The notes: generated by a model from the letters alone, not told the origin. Shown: positions 1 to 9,980, counted from the first letter of the stretch. The stretch is DNA of 64,000 nucleotides from Commensalibacter nepenthis (GCF_029953305.1 NZ_JASBAN010000001.1:248001-312000); one strand, 5' to 3'. A program made the numbers and translations.

Positions 1-450
1 ATTCGATAATGCATTAATATCTTGCTGTGAAGGATCGGCTGATACTTTGGCCCGTTTCGCATTATACGCTGCCAACTGCTTTTCTTTTTGTTTAACCTCT
101 TGAGAAGTCATAGAATGATCTGTTTTGGCTTTTTGAAGTTTTTGACGTACAGACCATGCTTGACTATCTATCTTACTTAACTCATTTCGGCGTTGTGCAA
201 TATCGTTTTGCAATTGATTTGCTTGTTGATAAGATTGTTTTGCTTGTTGTTGTTGTTGTGTCGCGTTTTGTTTCTCGCTACTCAACTGATTTTGCAAGTT
301 TTGGGTTCTGTTTTGATAACCACCCCCAACAGAACAACCAATTCCAGAAAAGAAATTGCTTTGATCTGGATTGCAATCCTGTGTAGAGGAGCATGCTGCC
401 AATAACAAAATCCCTGTAAATGGCATAAAGAGACGAAAAGATTTAATCAT
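1..450 (-). CDS. Putative lipoprotein, coiled-coil rich (partial at window edge)
   Basis: Reading the minus strand from an ATG at 448-450 gives 150 codons open to the window edge. The protein starts with a basic, hydrophobic signal sequence ending in the lipobox LLAAC, so it is probably acylated at Cys and membrane anchored. The rest is rich in Gln, Lys and Asn (runs of QQQQ, repeated QxxxQ spacing) and looks like an extended helical coiled coil. A good ribosome site (AGAGGA) lies just upstream and overlaps the end of the preceding lipoprotein gene, which stops 1 base away, so the two are almost certainly one transcript. The C terminus is outside the window. No specific function can be given. 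Confidence 0.7.
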   Translation of the reverse strand, partial: MIKSFRLFMPFTGILLLAACSSTQDCNPDQSNFFSGIGCSVGGGYQNRTQNLQNQLSSEKQNATQQQQQAKQSYQQANQLQNDIAQRRNELSKIDSQAWSVRQKLQKAKTDHSMTSQEVKQKEKQLAAYNAKRAKVSADPSQQDINALSN

Positions 451-451
451 T

Positions 452-1144
452 TTATCCTCTTGTTTGATTATATCCAGCAGGTTGAGCCCCCATTCCTGTA
501 ACCAGTAAATTTTCAGCATATTTCAAACGATTGATTGCATCATCTGTTTGTTGTGCTTCCTGTGCAAAACGAGGGTCTTTTGATAGTGTTGCATATTGAT
601 GCATTTGACGACTTTGCTCTGAATAATAATTGATTTTGCTATTCAAATTATTTGATGTTTGTTGAATCTTAGCCAGTTTTTGTTGATATTGAGCTTTTGT
701 AATTTTCTTGGACGCGATTTGTTGATTTAAAGTTGCCAATTGCCTTTGTGCTGCATCAACTTGTTGTGCTGCTTGTTGTGCATCAGCTTGTGCAGTCAAA
801 GTAATTTGATGTGCTGTGGCAATTTGCTTGTTGAGTTGGTCTTCTGTCATTTGCTGGTTTTGTGTTCTATCAGCAACCATATACCCAGCCCCAGTTCCAA
901 CAGCTGCACCACTTAATGAACCAATTAACAATCCTTTTTTACCACCAACAAGTCCACCCACTAATGCACCCAAAGCAGTGCCTGCAACTGCGCCTGTACC
1001 CAATGTATTATTATATTGAGCATCGCGTTGATTTTGTTTGTTTTGCTCTGGGGTTAAATTAGAATTATATGTTGCACTGCAAGCAGAAAGCATAAAACAA
1101 GCTGTGCCAACAGTAATTACCTTATAAAAATTTGACCTAAACAT
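452..1144 (-). CDS. Lipoprotein with glycine-zipper segment
   Basis: A 230-residue protein with a type II signal sequence ending in LSAC (Cys about residue 22). Residues about 48-90 form a glycine zipper, with GxxxG spacing in segments such as GALVGGLVGG and GAAVGTGAG, as in outer-membrane lipoproteins of the SlyB/Pcp/YMGG kind. Residues about 95-175 are Gln/Ala-rich and predicted helical coiled coil. It precedes a second lipoprotein gene by 1 base and the two probably form an operon. A cell-envelope role is inferred; the exact role is unknown. Confidence 0.75.
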   Translation of the reverse strand: MFRSNFYKVITVGTACFMLSACSATYNSNLTPEQNKQNQRDAQYNNTLGTGAVAGTALGALVGGLVGGKKGLLIGSLSGAAVGTGAGYMVADRTQNQQMTEDQLNKQIATAHQITLTAQADAQQAAQQVDAAQRQLATLNQQIASKKITKAQYQQKLAKIQQTSNNLNSKINYYSEQSRQMHQYATLSKDPRFAQEAQQTDDAINRLKYAENLLVTGMGAQPAGYNQTRG

Positions 1145-1341
1145 TTATGAATCACCTTGAAATTTTTATTATATTTTGTTTGTTTTTACAATAAATACAA
1201 GCTTATTCATCACTAAATGATTTATATATTCATATACAGAAATAAGGTTGTATTATTGTCACTTTTGTTAAAATCACTTTATCTTTACAACACTTCTCTA
1301 TAAAAGAATTAGCATTTACTAAATTTCTAAAGACTTGTACC

Positions 1342-2985
1342 ATGGTTTTTTTACGCTTACTCAGATCATTATTATTAATAGAAATTATATATTTAACCAT
1401 GCCAGCGTCTTTTGCTGATACTCAGAAAATGCAGCCTCTAAGTTCACCGATTGTTTCTTTACAAAACGAGGGGAAAATCCAAGGATATTTTGATAGTAAC
1501 TTGGCTATATTTAAGGGCATTCCTTATGCAGCACCTCCGATTAATTCCTATCGTTGGCTTCCTCCTCAACCTGTTCGAGAATGGCAAGGCATAAGAAAAA
1601 CAACAGAATTTGCCCCAATGTGCAGTCAAAAACCAAATAGTTGGGATAAAGACCCCTCTTTTCAAAAAACAAACGAGGATTGTTTATATCTGAATATCTG
1701 GGCACCTGAATCTTATTTTTCGAATTTTAACAATCAGCACTCTTTTCCTGTCATGATTTGGATACATGGGGGTGGATTTGTTTCTGGAGGCAGCTCTCTA
1801 CCGGTTTATGATCCTTCTGAACTTGCAAAACAAGGCGTAATCGTTGTTAGTTTCAATTATCGGCTTGGTCGGTTTGGCTTTTTTGCTCATCCCGCTTTGA
1901 ATAGTGAGAGCGAAGAAGACAAATCCGCTAATTATGGATTAATGGATCAAATAGCTGTTTTAAAGTGGGTTCAAAACAATATTCCATCTTTTGGTGGCGA
2001 CAGTAATAATGTGACAATATTTGGAGAATCTGCTGGTGGTGCCTCTATTTTATCTTTGATGACTATCCCAGAAGCAAAAGGGTTGTTTAATAAAGCAATT
2101 ATTCAATCTGGAACAGGACATACGCGAGCTTTTCCCCCTACACCCAAAGATAAAGCTGAAATCATCGGCGATCATTTTGCTCAAAAACACCAGATTTCAG
2201 GAAAATCGGTTGAGACAGCAAAACAACTTAGATCTCTGTCAACCGATGATATTGTCGATGATCTAAATATTCAAAATTTACAACCTGATTTCTTTTCTGG
2301 ATTAATTATTGATCAAACGCTTTTAACCCAATCTCTGGATAAAGCCTATGAAAAAGGCAATTTCTATCCAGTTCCATTAATGATTGGGGACAATGATGGC
2401 GATGGTGTCTTGCTTTCTAAAATAACGTTATCGGATTTAAACAAAGAATTAGATACAACAAGTGATGAAATTAATCATATTTATAATCCTGACAGAAAAA
2501 AGTCAGAAACAAATATTGTGCGCCAACTCATTGCAGATATTCAATTTTTAGAACCAACACGCAAATTAACACGTGAATTCATAAAGAAAAATATCCCCGT
2601 ATATCGTTATCGATTTTCATATATTGCCGATACCGCACGTTCCTATAGCTCTTTTGGAGCCCCGCATTTTTCAGAAGTCCCCTTTGTATTCAATACGCTT
2701 AATCGTGTATATCAATCTGTCAGTAATCAAGACAGAGCAATGGGCAAAGCAATGATGACATCATGGGTCAATTTTGCCAAAAATGGCAACCCATCGGTCA
2801 CAGGATTTCCAAATTTTCTTACTGTCAACCAAGCTCCTCAACAGTTAATTCATTACACAATGAGTGGCATTAGGTTTGAAAATGATCCTTTTCAAAATCG
2901 ACTAGATTTCATTGAATCCCTTTTCAATCGTAAAGCAAACAAAGCAAAAACTTCAACGCAGAATATTCCAATCAAAGCAAATTGA
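1342..2985 (+). CDS. Type-B carboxylesterase (secreted)
   Basis: A 547-residue alpha/beta hydrolase of the carboxylesterase type B family (relatives: para-nitrobenzyl esterase, cholinesterases) that hydrolyses carboxylic esters. The N terminus has a hydrophobic segment ending ASFA, a likely Sec signal, so export to the periplasm is expected. The nucleophile is Ser230 in GESAGG; the oxyanion-hole motif is HGGGF; the catalytic His is His442 in APHFSEVPF. The acid normally found as Glu before Gly aligns with Asp354 (GDNDGDG), a conservative difference from most relatives. It stands alone, convergent with the glutamate dehydrogenase gene. The natural substrate is unknown. Family assignment is secure. 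Confidence 0.9.
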   Translation: MVFLRLLRSLLLIEIIYLTMPASFADTQKMQPLSSPIVSLQNEGKIQGYFDSNLAIFKGIPYAAPPINSYRWLPPQPVREWQGIRKTTEFAPMCSQKPNSWDKDPSFQKTNEDCLYLNIWAPESYFSNFNNQHSFPVMIWIHGGGFVSGGSSLPVYDPSELAKQGVIVVSFNYRLGRFGFFAHPALNSESEEDKSANYGLMDQIAVLKWVQNNIPSFGGDSNNVTIFGESAGGASILSLMTIPEAKGLFNKAIIQSGTGHTRAFPPTPKDKAEIIGDHFAQKHQISGKSVETAKQLRSLSTDDIVDDLNIQNLQPDFFSGLIIDQTLLTQSLDKAYEKGNFYPVPLMIGDNDGDGVLLSKITLSDLNKELDTTSDEINHIYNPDRKKSETNIVRQLIADIQFLEPTRKLTREFIKKNIPVYRYRFSYIADTARSYSSFGAPHFSEVPFVFNTLNRVYQSVSNQDRAMGKAMMTSWVNFAKNGNPSVTGFPNFLTVNQAPQQLIHYTMSGIRFENDPFQNRLDFIESLFNRKANKAKTSTQNIPIKAN

Positions 2986-3016
2986 CCAGAATATTCCATA
3001 TATTAAAGTTATATTC

Positions 3017-4276
3017 TTATGGGAACAAGCCTCTGGCTTGTCTAGCCATATGAACACGCTTCAACCCTGCACAAGTAGCAGCCATGCGATTGCTTACTTT
3101 CAATTCTTTGGCACTTTTAACCGTATCATAAAACCCTTTATCCATGATTTTTTTCATACGATTAATAATCTCTTCTTCTTCCCAGAAGAATTGTTGTAAA
3201 TCTTGAACCCATTCAAAGTAACTGACAGTGACACCACCAGAGTTACATAAAATATCAGGAATGATAAAAATCTCTGGACGCTGTGCAAATACAACATCAG
3301 CTTCTACAGTGGTAGGACCATTTGCAGCCTCTGCCAATATTCTGCATTCAATTTTATTTGCAATTTCTTCGGTAATGACCCGTTCAACCGCTGCAGGAAC
3401 CAAAACGTCACATTTAATCGTCAAGATTGTGCTTGGATCAGTCAGACATTCGGTTGAATATCCTTTTAAAACACCATGTTTTGTAACATAGGCGATAATT
3501 TCGGGAATATTTAATCCTTTTGGATCATGATAAGCAGCAGTATGATCGCTGATAGCTAGGATTTTAACCCCCAAAGCATATAATTCATTTGCAGCAACAG
3601 AACCAACGTTCCCAAATCCTTGGATGACAGCGGTTGATTGAGAAAGATCTAAATGAATTTCTTCGGCTGCTCGAACAATTGTATGGGTAACACCGCGCCC
3701 AGTGGCTTCTCTACGTCCAACGGTTCCACCACAGCTGACGGGCTTGCCTGTAACAATTTCGGTGACCGTTTGACCAGCATCATTGGAATAAGTATCCATA
3801 AACCAAGCCATCACTTGTTCATTCGTGCCAATATCAGGAGCCATCACATCAACATGCGGACCAACAAAAGGAATTAGCTCTTGCATAAAGCGTCTTGATA
3901 ATGCTTCTAATTCTTTAGGAGATAATGAATAAGGATCAACGCGAACGCCACCTTTTGCACCACCATAAGGCAAATTCATTAATGCGCATTTCCAGCTCAT
4001 CCACAAAGATAATGCTGCAACTTCACCAATATCCACATGAGGTGAAAACCTCACCCCGCCTTTTGCTGGTCCCAAGCTCAAATGATGTTGTACGCGATAG
4101 CCTTCATAAACAATAGTTGATCCATCATCCCGATGAATGGGGCAAGTCACGGCAATGGCTCTTTTTGGATATAGTAATCGATCGCGCTGATCGCTAGGAA
4201 TTTCCAAAATATCTGCTGCTTGTAAAAATTGCTGACGTGCCATGCCAAATACAGGGCCACCATAAATATCGAACAT
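3017..4276 (-). CDS. Glutamate dehydrogenase (Glu/Leu/Phe/Val dehydrogenase family)
   Basis: A 419-residue enzyme for reversible oxidative deamination of L-glutamate to 2-oxoglutarate and ammonia in the cytoplasm. The substrate-binding stretch SLGPAKGGVRF, the catalytic-lysine region PYGGAKGGVRVDP (about residues 104-115) and the Rossmann motif GFGNVGSVAA are all present, and the length fits the short hexameric class (RocG/GudB-like, usually about 420 residues). Cofactor choice (NAD or NADP) cannot be read with confidence. It lies head-to-head with putA, 197 bases apart. PutA makes glutamate and this enzyme feeds it to the TCA cycle, so a joint role in proline catabolism is a reasonable inference. 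Confidence 0.92.
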   Translation of the reverse strand: MFDIYGGPVFGMARQQFLQAADILEIPSDQRDRLLYPKRAIAVTCPIHRDDGSTIVYEGYRVQHHLSLGPAKGGVRFSPHVDIGEVAALSLWMSWKCALMNLPYGGAKGGVRVDPYSLSPKELEALSRRFMQELIPFVGPHVDVMAPDIGTNEQVMAWFMDTYSNDAGQTVTEIVTGKPVSCGGTVGRREATGRGVTHTIVRAAEEIHLDLSQSTAVIQGFGNVGSVAANELYALGVKILAISDHTAAYHDPKGLNIPEIIAYVTKHGVLKGYSTECLTDPSTILTIKCDVLVPAAVERVITEEIANKIECRILAEAANGPTTVEADVVFAQRPEIFIIPDILCNSGGVTVSYFEWVQDLQQFFWEEEEIINRMKKIMDKGFYDTVKSAKELKVSNRMAATCAGLKRVHMARQARGLFP

Positions 4277-4473
4277 AATCCTTTTATATCCTTAATATTA
4301 GTAAAATATGACTTGATATTATCCCCAATTTTCGTTTGCAGTAAATAAACTTAAAGTGTGCAATAAAACTGACTCCCATCCCTTCAAATTCTGCTTTATC
4401 AAATGAATATTTCGTGTAATAACCAGCATAATGGTAATTATGCACAGCTTGCACTTCAACATCGAGGATCCTT

Positions 4474-7400
4474 ATGTCTGTTTTCTCTCAATTTGATGAT
4501 ATTTTACATTCACAAACTCCATTAAGAGACAAAATTACAGAGGCAACACGCCGCTCTGAAATTGAATGTATACAAACACTTATTCCACAAGCAACCGTAT
4601 CAGATGCAATGAATAAGCAAATCACAAACCATGCCAAAGCCTTGACGCAATATTTAAGGAACCATCGGAATTTAAAGGGTGTTGAAACCATTGTTCAGGA
4701 ATTCTCGCTTTCTTCTGCCGAAGGCATCGCGTTGATGTGCCTAGCAGAGGCGTTATTGCGTATTCCCGATGTTGAAACAAGAGATGCATTAATTCGTGAT
4801 AAAATTAGTACAGGAGATTGGACATCTCATACTGGTTTTAAGAAACCTATTTTCACCAATGCTGCTGCTTGGGGACTAGCAATTACAGGTAAACTCGTCA
4901 CACCAGTTAAAGAAAACACCTTGGCTGCTGCGCTTGCGAAACTTGCACAACGTCGTGGTGAGAATGTTATTCGCCTTAGCCTTGACAGAGCAATGCGTAT
5001 GATGGGTGAGCAATTCGTCCTTGGACAAACAATCGAAGAAGCTCTGAAACATAGTCAAAAACTTGAAAAGATTGGCTTTCGCTATTCCTATGATATGCTT
5101 GGAGAAGCTGCAATTACTAAAGAAGATGCTGAACGATATCGCCTTGACTATGAAAAAGCACTTCATGCTATTGGTAAATCTGCGCAAGGTAGCACAGTTT
5201 ACGAACGTAATGGGTTATCTATCAAATTATCAGCATTACACCCAAGATATTCCCGCGCCCAACATGACAGAGTGATGGCGGAATTGCTACCTGTTTTGAC
5301 CAATTTAATTCTATTAGCACGCCAATATAATATTGGTATTAACATTGATGCCGAAGAAAGCGAACGCCTTGAACTTTCACTCGATTTGATGGAAGCCATT
5401 TGCCATCATCCAGAATTGCAAAACTGGAATGGTATTGGGTTTGTTGTACAAGCCTATGGTCGCAGATGCCCTTATGTTCTTGATTATTTAATTGATTTGG
5501 CTCGTCGAACCAATCGTCGTTTAATGATTCGCTTGGTAAAAGGGGCTTATTGGGATAGTGAGATTAAAAAATCTCAAGTTGAAGGACAATCTGACTTCCC
5601 CGTTTATACAAGAAAAATTTATACCGATATCAGCTATATTGCATGCGCACGTAAATTATTAGCCCATCGTGATGCTGTTTTTCCACAATTTGCAACACAT
5701 AATGTCAGAACTTTGACTACTATTTTTGCCCTTGCAGGGAAAAATTACGACCCAGAACAATATGAATTCCAATGCTTGCACGGCATGGGTGAACAATTAT
5801 ACAACAAAGTCGTTCAAGCTGAACATTTATCCAGACCTTGTCGAATTTACGCACCAGTTGGAACACATGAAACGCTGCTCGCTTATCTAGTCCGTCGTTT
5901 ATTAGAAAATGGTGCCAATTCTTCGTTTGTAAACCAAATTGGTAATGATACAATTTCAATCGATCAACTTATTGCTGACCCAGTTGCTGAAGCATTAAAA
6001 ATCAATCCTGTTGGCAGTCCACATGCGGGGATCAAGGCACCTTTGTCTATTTATGGCAAAGATAGAGTCAATTCTAAAGGGGTCGATTTTAATAATGAAT
6101 TTACCCTAGAAGCCTTATCTGAAGCATTAAACGCCTCTCCAGTAAGTTGGGAATCACTACCGATTATTGCTGCAAAAGCGATCCAATCCAAAAATAAGCC
6201 TCTAGAAGTTTTAAACCCAGCCAATCATAAAGATAAGGTTGGAACCGTCATTGAAGCATCCACGGAAGACGTGAACCAAGCGTTTCAATCTGCTGTTAAG
6301 GCAGCTAAAGATTGGGCATCAACAGCACCTGCACAAAGGGCTATTCCATTACTAAAGGCAGCTGATTTATTAGAAGAACAACTTTATCCATTATTAGGTT
6401 TAATTGTTCGTGAAGCTGGGAAGTCTTTCCTTAATGCATTGGCAGAAGTCAGAGAAGCTGTCGATTTCTTAAGATATTATGCAAAAACCATTGAAAAAGG
6501 ATATGATAATAAAACACATATTGCTTTGGGTGGTCCAGTCGTTTGTATTAGCCCTTGGAATTTCCCTCTTGCTATCTTCCTTGGACAGGTTTCTGCTGCT
6601 TTGGCTGCGGGTAATCCTGTAATTGCCAAACCCGCAGAAGAAACCCCGTTAATTGCTGCAAAAGCGGTTCAAATTCTTCATGAAGCAGGCATTCCTGATG
6701 GTGTATTACAATTATTACCTGGCAAAGGGGATGTTGGGGCGGCTTTAGTGTCTCATAAAGATGTTCATGGTGTCATGTTTACAGGCTCTACCGCTGTTGC
6801 ACGTGAAATTTCAAAAAACCTTGCGAACAGAAGATCGCCTGCGGGTGATATTATTCCTTTCGTTGCGGAAACTGGTGGGCAAAATTCTCTGATCGTAGAT
6901 TCTTCTGCCCTTGCTGAACAAGTTGTTGTTGATATTATTGCGTCTGCATTTGACAGTGCGGGTCAACGTTGTTCTGCATTACGTGTCTTGTGTGTTCAAA
7001 AAGATTGCGCAGATCGTGTTGTTACCATGTTACGTGGTGCGACCAATGAATTAATCGTTGGCAATCCACTAAGCTTGAAAACGGATATTGGACCTGTGAT
7101 TAGTCAAGAAGCCTTAGATCGTTTGAATAAGCATGTAGAGTATATGAAAGGAAAAGGCTTCAAAGTCTGGTCATTGCCTTTACCTGAACAAGCTCAAAAT
7201 GGCACGTTCATGATGCCAACTATCATTGAAATTAATCAAATCTCAGATATTCCTGACGAAATTTTTGGTCCTGTTCTGCATATTATTCGTTATAAACGCA
7301 GCCAACTCGACCAATTGATTGACACCATTAATAATACTGGATTTGGTCTGACCTTTGGGGTGCATTCTCGTATTGGTGAAATGATTGAAAATACCACCAA

Positions 7401-8115
7401 TAGAATCCACGCAGGGAATATTTACATTAATCGTAATATTATCGGTGCGATTGTTGGGGTTCAACCTTTTGGTGGTCGTGGTCTTTCTGGAACAGGTCCA
7501 AAGGCTGGGGCGCCTTTTATTATCAGAAGATTATTAAAACAATGCCCTGCTTATACAGATTTACCTAAACAAACCCCTCCAACCGTTGCACAACAATGGC
7601 TCAGATGGCTTGAACAATATCACCCTGTTTTTGCACAAACTGCTCATGAGCTTTTATCCCATAGTATCGTCAGTACAAATATAGAATTAAAAGGTCCAGT
7701 CGGTGAAGAAAATATCTATAAATTATCCCCTCGTGGAGCTATATTATGTATTGCAAACACACAAGATATCTTGTTCCGTCAAATCACATTGGCTCTGGGA
7801 TGTGGAAATTCTGTTTTACTGCTTGCTTCTGATGAACTTACGCAATGGATGGATCAATTACCTCATCAATTAGCAACACAAATTACCAAAGTCAAAAAAG
7901 CTGATGAAAAACCTTGTGTTGTTATTTTAGGAGAAAAAGATTTCCCAGTATTTGAACAGGCTCGTCAAACATTGGCATTTACCGATCATGGTATTGTGCC
8001 TTCATTTGATGTTGATGAAGACCTCAACCCAAGTGATTTCTTAATGGAAGAACAATCGGTTAGTATCAATACAACTGCCGCTGGTGGTAATGCGTCTTTG
8101 ATGACGATTGAGTAA
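4474..8115 (+). CDS. putA: Bifunctional proline dehydrogenase / delta-1-pyrroline-5-carboxylate dehydrogenase
   Basis: A 1213-residue PutA that oxidises proline to glutamate in two steps, first with FAD and then with NAD. The FAD-binding proline dehydrogenase barrel covers roughly residues 150-460 (signature RLVKGAYWDSEIK). The aldehyde dehydrogenase domain starts near 560 (SPWNFPLAIF) and has catalytic Cys833 (GQRCSA) and general base Glu799 (AETGGQ). Residues about 1010-1213 form the extra C-terminal domain of long PutAs. The N terminus lacks the ribbon-helix-helix DNA-binding domain of the E. coli protein, so this should be an enzyme only and not its own repressor. The start has a GAGGATCC ribosome site. 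A strong terminator follows. Confidence 0.95.
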   Translation: MSVFSQFDDILHSQTPLRDKITEATRRSEIECIQTLIPQATVSDAMNKQITNHAKALTQYLRNHRNLKGVETIVQEFSLSSAEGIALMCLAEALLRIPDVETRDALIRDKISTGDWTSHTGFKKPIFTNAAAWGLAITGKLVTPVKENTLAAALAKLAQRRGENVIRLSLDRAMRMMGEQFVLGQTIEEALKHSQKLEKIGFRYSYDMLGEAAITKEDAERYRLDYEKALHAIGKSAQGSTVYERNGLSIKLSALHPRYSRAQHDRVMAELLPVLTNLILLARQYNIGINIDAEESERLELSLDLMEAICHHPELQNWNGIGFVVQAYGRRCPYVLDYLIDLARRTNRRLMIRLVKGAYWDSEIKKSQVEGQSDFPVYTRKIYTDISYIACARKLLAHRDAVFPQFATHNVRTLTTIFALAGKNYDPEQYEFQCLHGMGEQLYNKVVQAEHLSRPCRIYAPVGTHETLLAYLVRRLLENGANSSFVNQIGNDTISIDQLIADPVAEALKINPVGSPHAGIKAPLSIYGKDRVNSKGVDFNNEFTLEALSEALNASPVSWESLPIIAAKAIQSKNKPLEVLNPANHKDKVGTVIEASTEDVNQAFQSAVKAAKDWASTAPAQRAIPLLKAADLLEEQLYPLLGLIVREAGKSFLNALAEVREAVDFLRYYAKTIEKGYDNKTHIALGGPVVCISPWNFPLAIFLGQVSAALAAGNPVIAKPAEETPLIAAKAVQILHEAGIPDGVLQLLPGKGDVGAALVSHKDVHGVMFTGSTAVAREISKNLANRRSPAGDIIPFVAETGGQNSLIVDSSALAEQVVVDIIASAFDSAGQRCSALRVLCVQKDCADRVVTMLRGATNELIVGNPLSLKTDIGPVISQEALDRLNKHVEYMKGKGFKVWSLPLPEQAQNGTFMMPTIIEINQISDIPDEIFGPVLHIIRYKRSQLDQLIDTINNTGFGLTFGVHSRIGEMIENTTNRIHAGNIYINRNIIGAIVGVQPFGGRGLSGTGPKAGAPFIIRRLLKQCPAYTDLPKQTPPTVAQQWLRWLEQYHPVFAQTAHELLSHSIVSTNIELKGPVGEENIYKLSPRGAILCIANTQDILFRQITLALGCGNSVLLLASDELTQWMDQLPHQLATQITKVKKADEKPCVVILGEKDFPVFEQARQTLAFTDHGIVPSFDVDEDLNPSDFLMEEQSVSINTTAAGGNASLMTIE

Positions 8116-8123
8116 TAGCTAAT

Positions 8124-8153
8124 AAAAAAAGGAGGATTAATATCTCCTTTTTT
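8124..8153 (+). terminator. Rho-independent terminator of putA
   Basis: An A-run and GGAG (8124-8134) pair with CTCC and a T-run (8144-8153) across a nine-base loop, directly after the putA stop codon. It is the usual hairpin followed by a T tract. Confidence 0.85.
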
Positions 8154-8205
8154 ACTATTGAACTTAAAGAGGGGCCCATTAAAATTTTTATATATTCAAA
8201 TTTAT

Positions 8206-9086
8206 GGTCTTGTCGCAAATTTAATTATGTATTTTAGTATGATATAAAAATGGAGTGAGTATTTATATTTTAGGAACGATTTATGTCTATTGGTATCTAT
8301 AGCAAGCTTATATTAAGATCTAGGGATGATTTTAAAGGTCGTCATTTTAATGGATTGATGATTATCCAAGCGGTAAACTGGTATTTACGCTATTGTCTTA
8401 GCTATCGAGACATTGAGGAATTGTTTTTAGAACGTGGGATAAATATAGATCATAGCACGTTAAATCGTTGGGTATTACGTTATGCACCACTATTAGAAAA
8501 GCGATTAAGAAGCTATAGAAAACCCCATTGTGGTGAGGTGAGGATTGATGAAACCTATATCAAAGTAAAAGGTCAGTGGAAGTATCTATATAGAGCCATT
8601 GATAAGAATGGAACTGCTATTGATTTCTTATTAACAGCTAAAAGAAATATCAAAGCAGCACAACGTTTCTTTAGAAAGGCGTTTAAAAAAGATGGTCTAT
8701 TCGCTCCAACCCATATTGGAACAGATAAAGCATTACCGTTTCCAAAAACCATACAGACCATGAAGAATGAGCATATCCTTCCCAATCACTGCGTTCATGA
8801 AACCAAGAAATCTTTACAACAGGGAATAGAAAATGATCATTTTAGAGTAAAGAGAATTATTCCAAAGAATGGTTGCTTTCAGTCTTTTCATACCGCAAGG
8901 AAAACACTCAAAGGATATGAGGCCATTCTCTGGATTAAAAAAGGACTGGGTTTTAAAGAAAAATGGACAATCAACGAACAAATAAAGCTCATTAAAAATT
9001 TATTCGGTTTAAATAAACCTCTCGCTTGCTAAATTAACCAATTCCATACTAAAAAAACAACCTAGTTTTAAATTTGCAACAAGACC
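8206..9086 (+). mobile_element. IS6-family insertion sequence (about 881 bp)
   Basis: The element is bounded by inverted repeats that start GGTCTTGT and are nearly perfect over about 19 bases: left 8206-8224, right 9068-9086, differing at one base (GTCGC versus GTTGC). They resemble the IS26/IS6-type ends (GG...TGTTGCAAA). It holds one transposase gene. The 8-base flanks differ (AAATTTAT on the left, ATAAATCC on the right), so there is no target duplication. This is expected if an IS6-type event deleted adjacent DNA. The reading frame to the right is cut off exactly at the element edge. Confidence 0.88.
8283..9032 (+). CDS. IS6-family transposase
   Basis: A 249-residue DDE transposase of the IS6/IS26 family, slightly longer than the usual 234-240. 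The N-terminal part (residues about 20-65) is a helix-turn-helix with the family pattern YRDIEELFLERGI. The catalytic triad is visible as Asp89 (RIDETYIKVKG), Asp148 (GTDKALPF) and Glu183 (IENDHFRVKR), with the 34-residue D-E spacing typical of the family. The frame is intact, so the element may still be active. It lies between matching terminal inverted repeats. Confidence 0.92.
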   Translation: MSIGIYSKLILRSRDDFKGRHFNGLMIIQAVNWYLRYCLSYRDIEELFLERGINIDHSTLNRWVLRYAPLLEKRLRSYRKPHCGEVRIDETYIKVKGQWKYLYRAIDKNGTAIDFLLTAKRNIKAAQRFFRKAFKKDGLFAPTHIGTDKALPFPKTIQTMKNEHILPNHCVHETKKSLQQGIENDHFRVKRIIPKNGCFQSFHTARKTLKGYEAILWIKKGLGFKEKWTINEQIKLIKNLFGLNKPLAC

Positions 9087-9845
9087 ATAAATCCCAAAAG
9101 TGGTTTTTATATTACTGGAAAAGTTGGAGCATCAGTCTTGCAACAGAAAAATCAGAAATATTTGGAACGCTATCAGTACTACGACTATGATACAGATAGT
9201 CTCTCTTATCAATATAATTATGGCAAATCAGGTGGCACACATACAAATGCTAAATTAGGCGGTGGTATTGCGATTGGTTATAATTTTGACAATCATTTCA
9301 AAGTTCCTATTCGAGCTGAAATTGACGTGATGGCTCGTATGGGTGACAGTTCTAATTATCTACGAGATTGTCAATCACGTCATAATTATTGGTTAGAAGG
9401 GAAAACCGATTATGAAAATAGAATTAATAATAAAGTACGGTTAAACACTTTTATGTTTAATGCTTTTTATGATTTTAAAAACAAATCAGCTTTTACCCCA
9501 TATCTGATGGCTGGTGTTGGTTTGGCATCGTTTAAACATACATCTATACCAAATGTTTCATACATAGATTATGATTCTACAAATCAAATTACAGGATATT
9601 TTAAAAACAGTATCAAAGCATCACGCACAACAAATAATTTTGCTTGGAATGCCGGAGCTGGGGTTCGATATAAAATTAACAAAGATTTTGATTTGGATTT
9701 CAGTTATCGATATTTAGGCGCCGGCAAATCATCTCTTACGACCTGGAAACAAGCCCCATCTACATATTTTTATGGAAGTTCCGAAAAATCAAAGATAAAA
9801 GTCGTAACCCAAGATATCATGCTTGGACTTACTTATAACTTCTAA
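9087..9845 (+). pseudogene. Outer-membrane beta-barrel protein, 5'-truncated by the IS6 element
   Basis: The open frame runs without a break from the IS boundary at 9087. The first codons give SGFYITGKVGASV, the usual first strand of an opacity/OmpA-like barrel, but no signal peptide or ATG start is left. A TTG at 9138 is the only candidate start and would skip the first strand. The remainder has alternating hydrophobic strands, periplasmic turns (YDFKNKSAFTPYLMAGVGLA, GAGVRYKINKDFDLDFSYRYL) and ends in the terminal aromatic signature GLTYNF. It belongs to the small porin/opacity family. Without an export signal it should be non-functional. The promoter and signal sequence were probably lost in an IS-driven deletion. 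Confidence 0.8.
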
Positions 9846-9980
9846 GATATACTTTAAATTACCTCAATATTTATAGGTAAATTTCTGATTATAAAATTTA
9901 TCTATAAATATTTGACGAAATTTTTACAATTGATATGTAGGAATTGATTTCATTGAGTTTAACTTGTTATAGATATGAAG

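Noticed and set aside
2990-3018. AGAATAT / ATATTCT inverted repeat between the convergent esterase and glutamate dehydrogenase genes
   Set aside because: The stem is only seven AT-rich pairs with a long loop and overlaps a stop codon; it could be chance.
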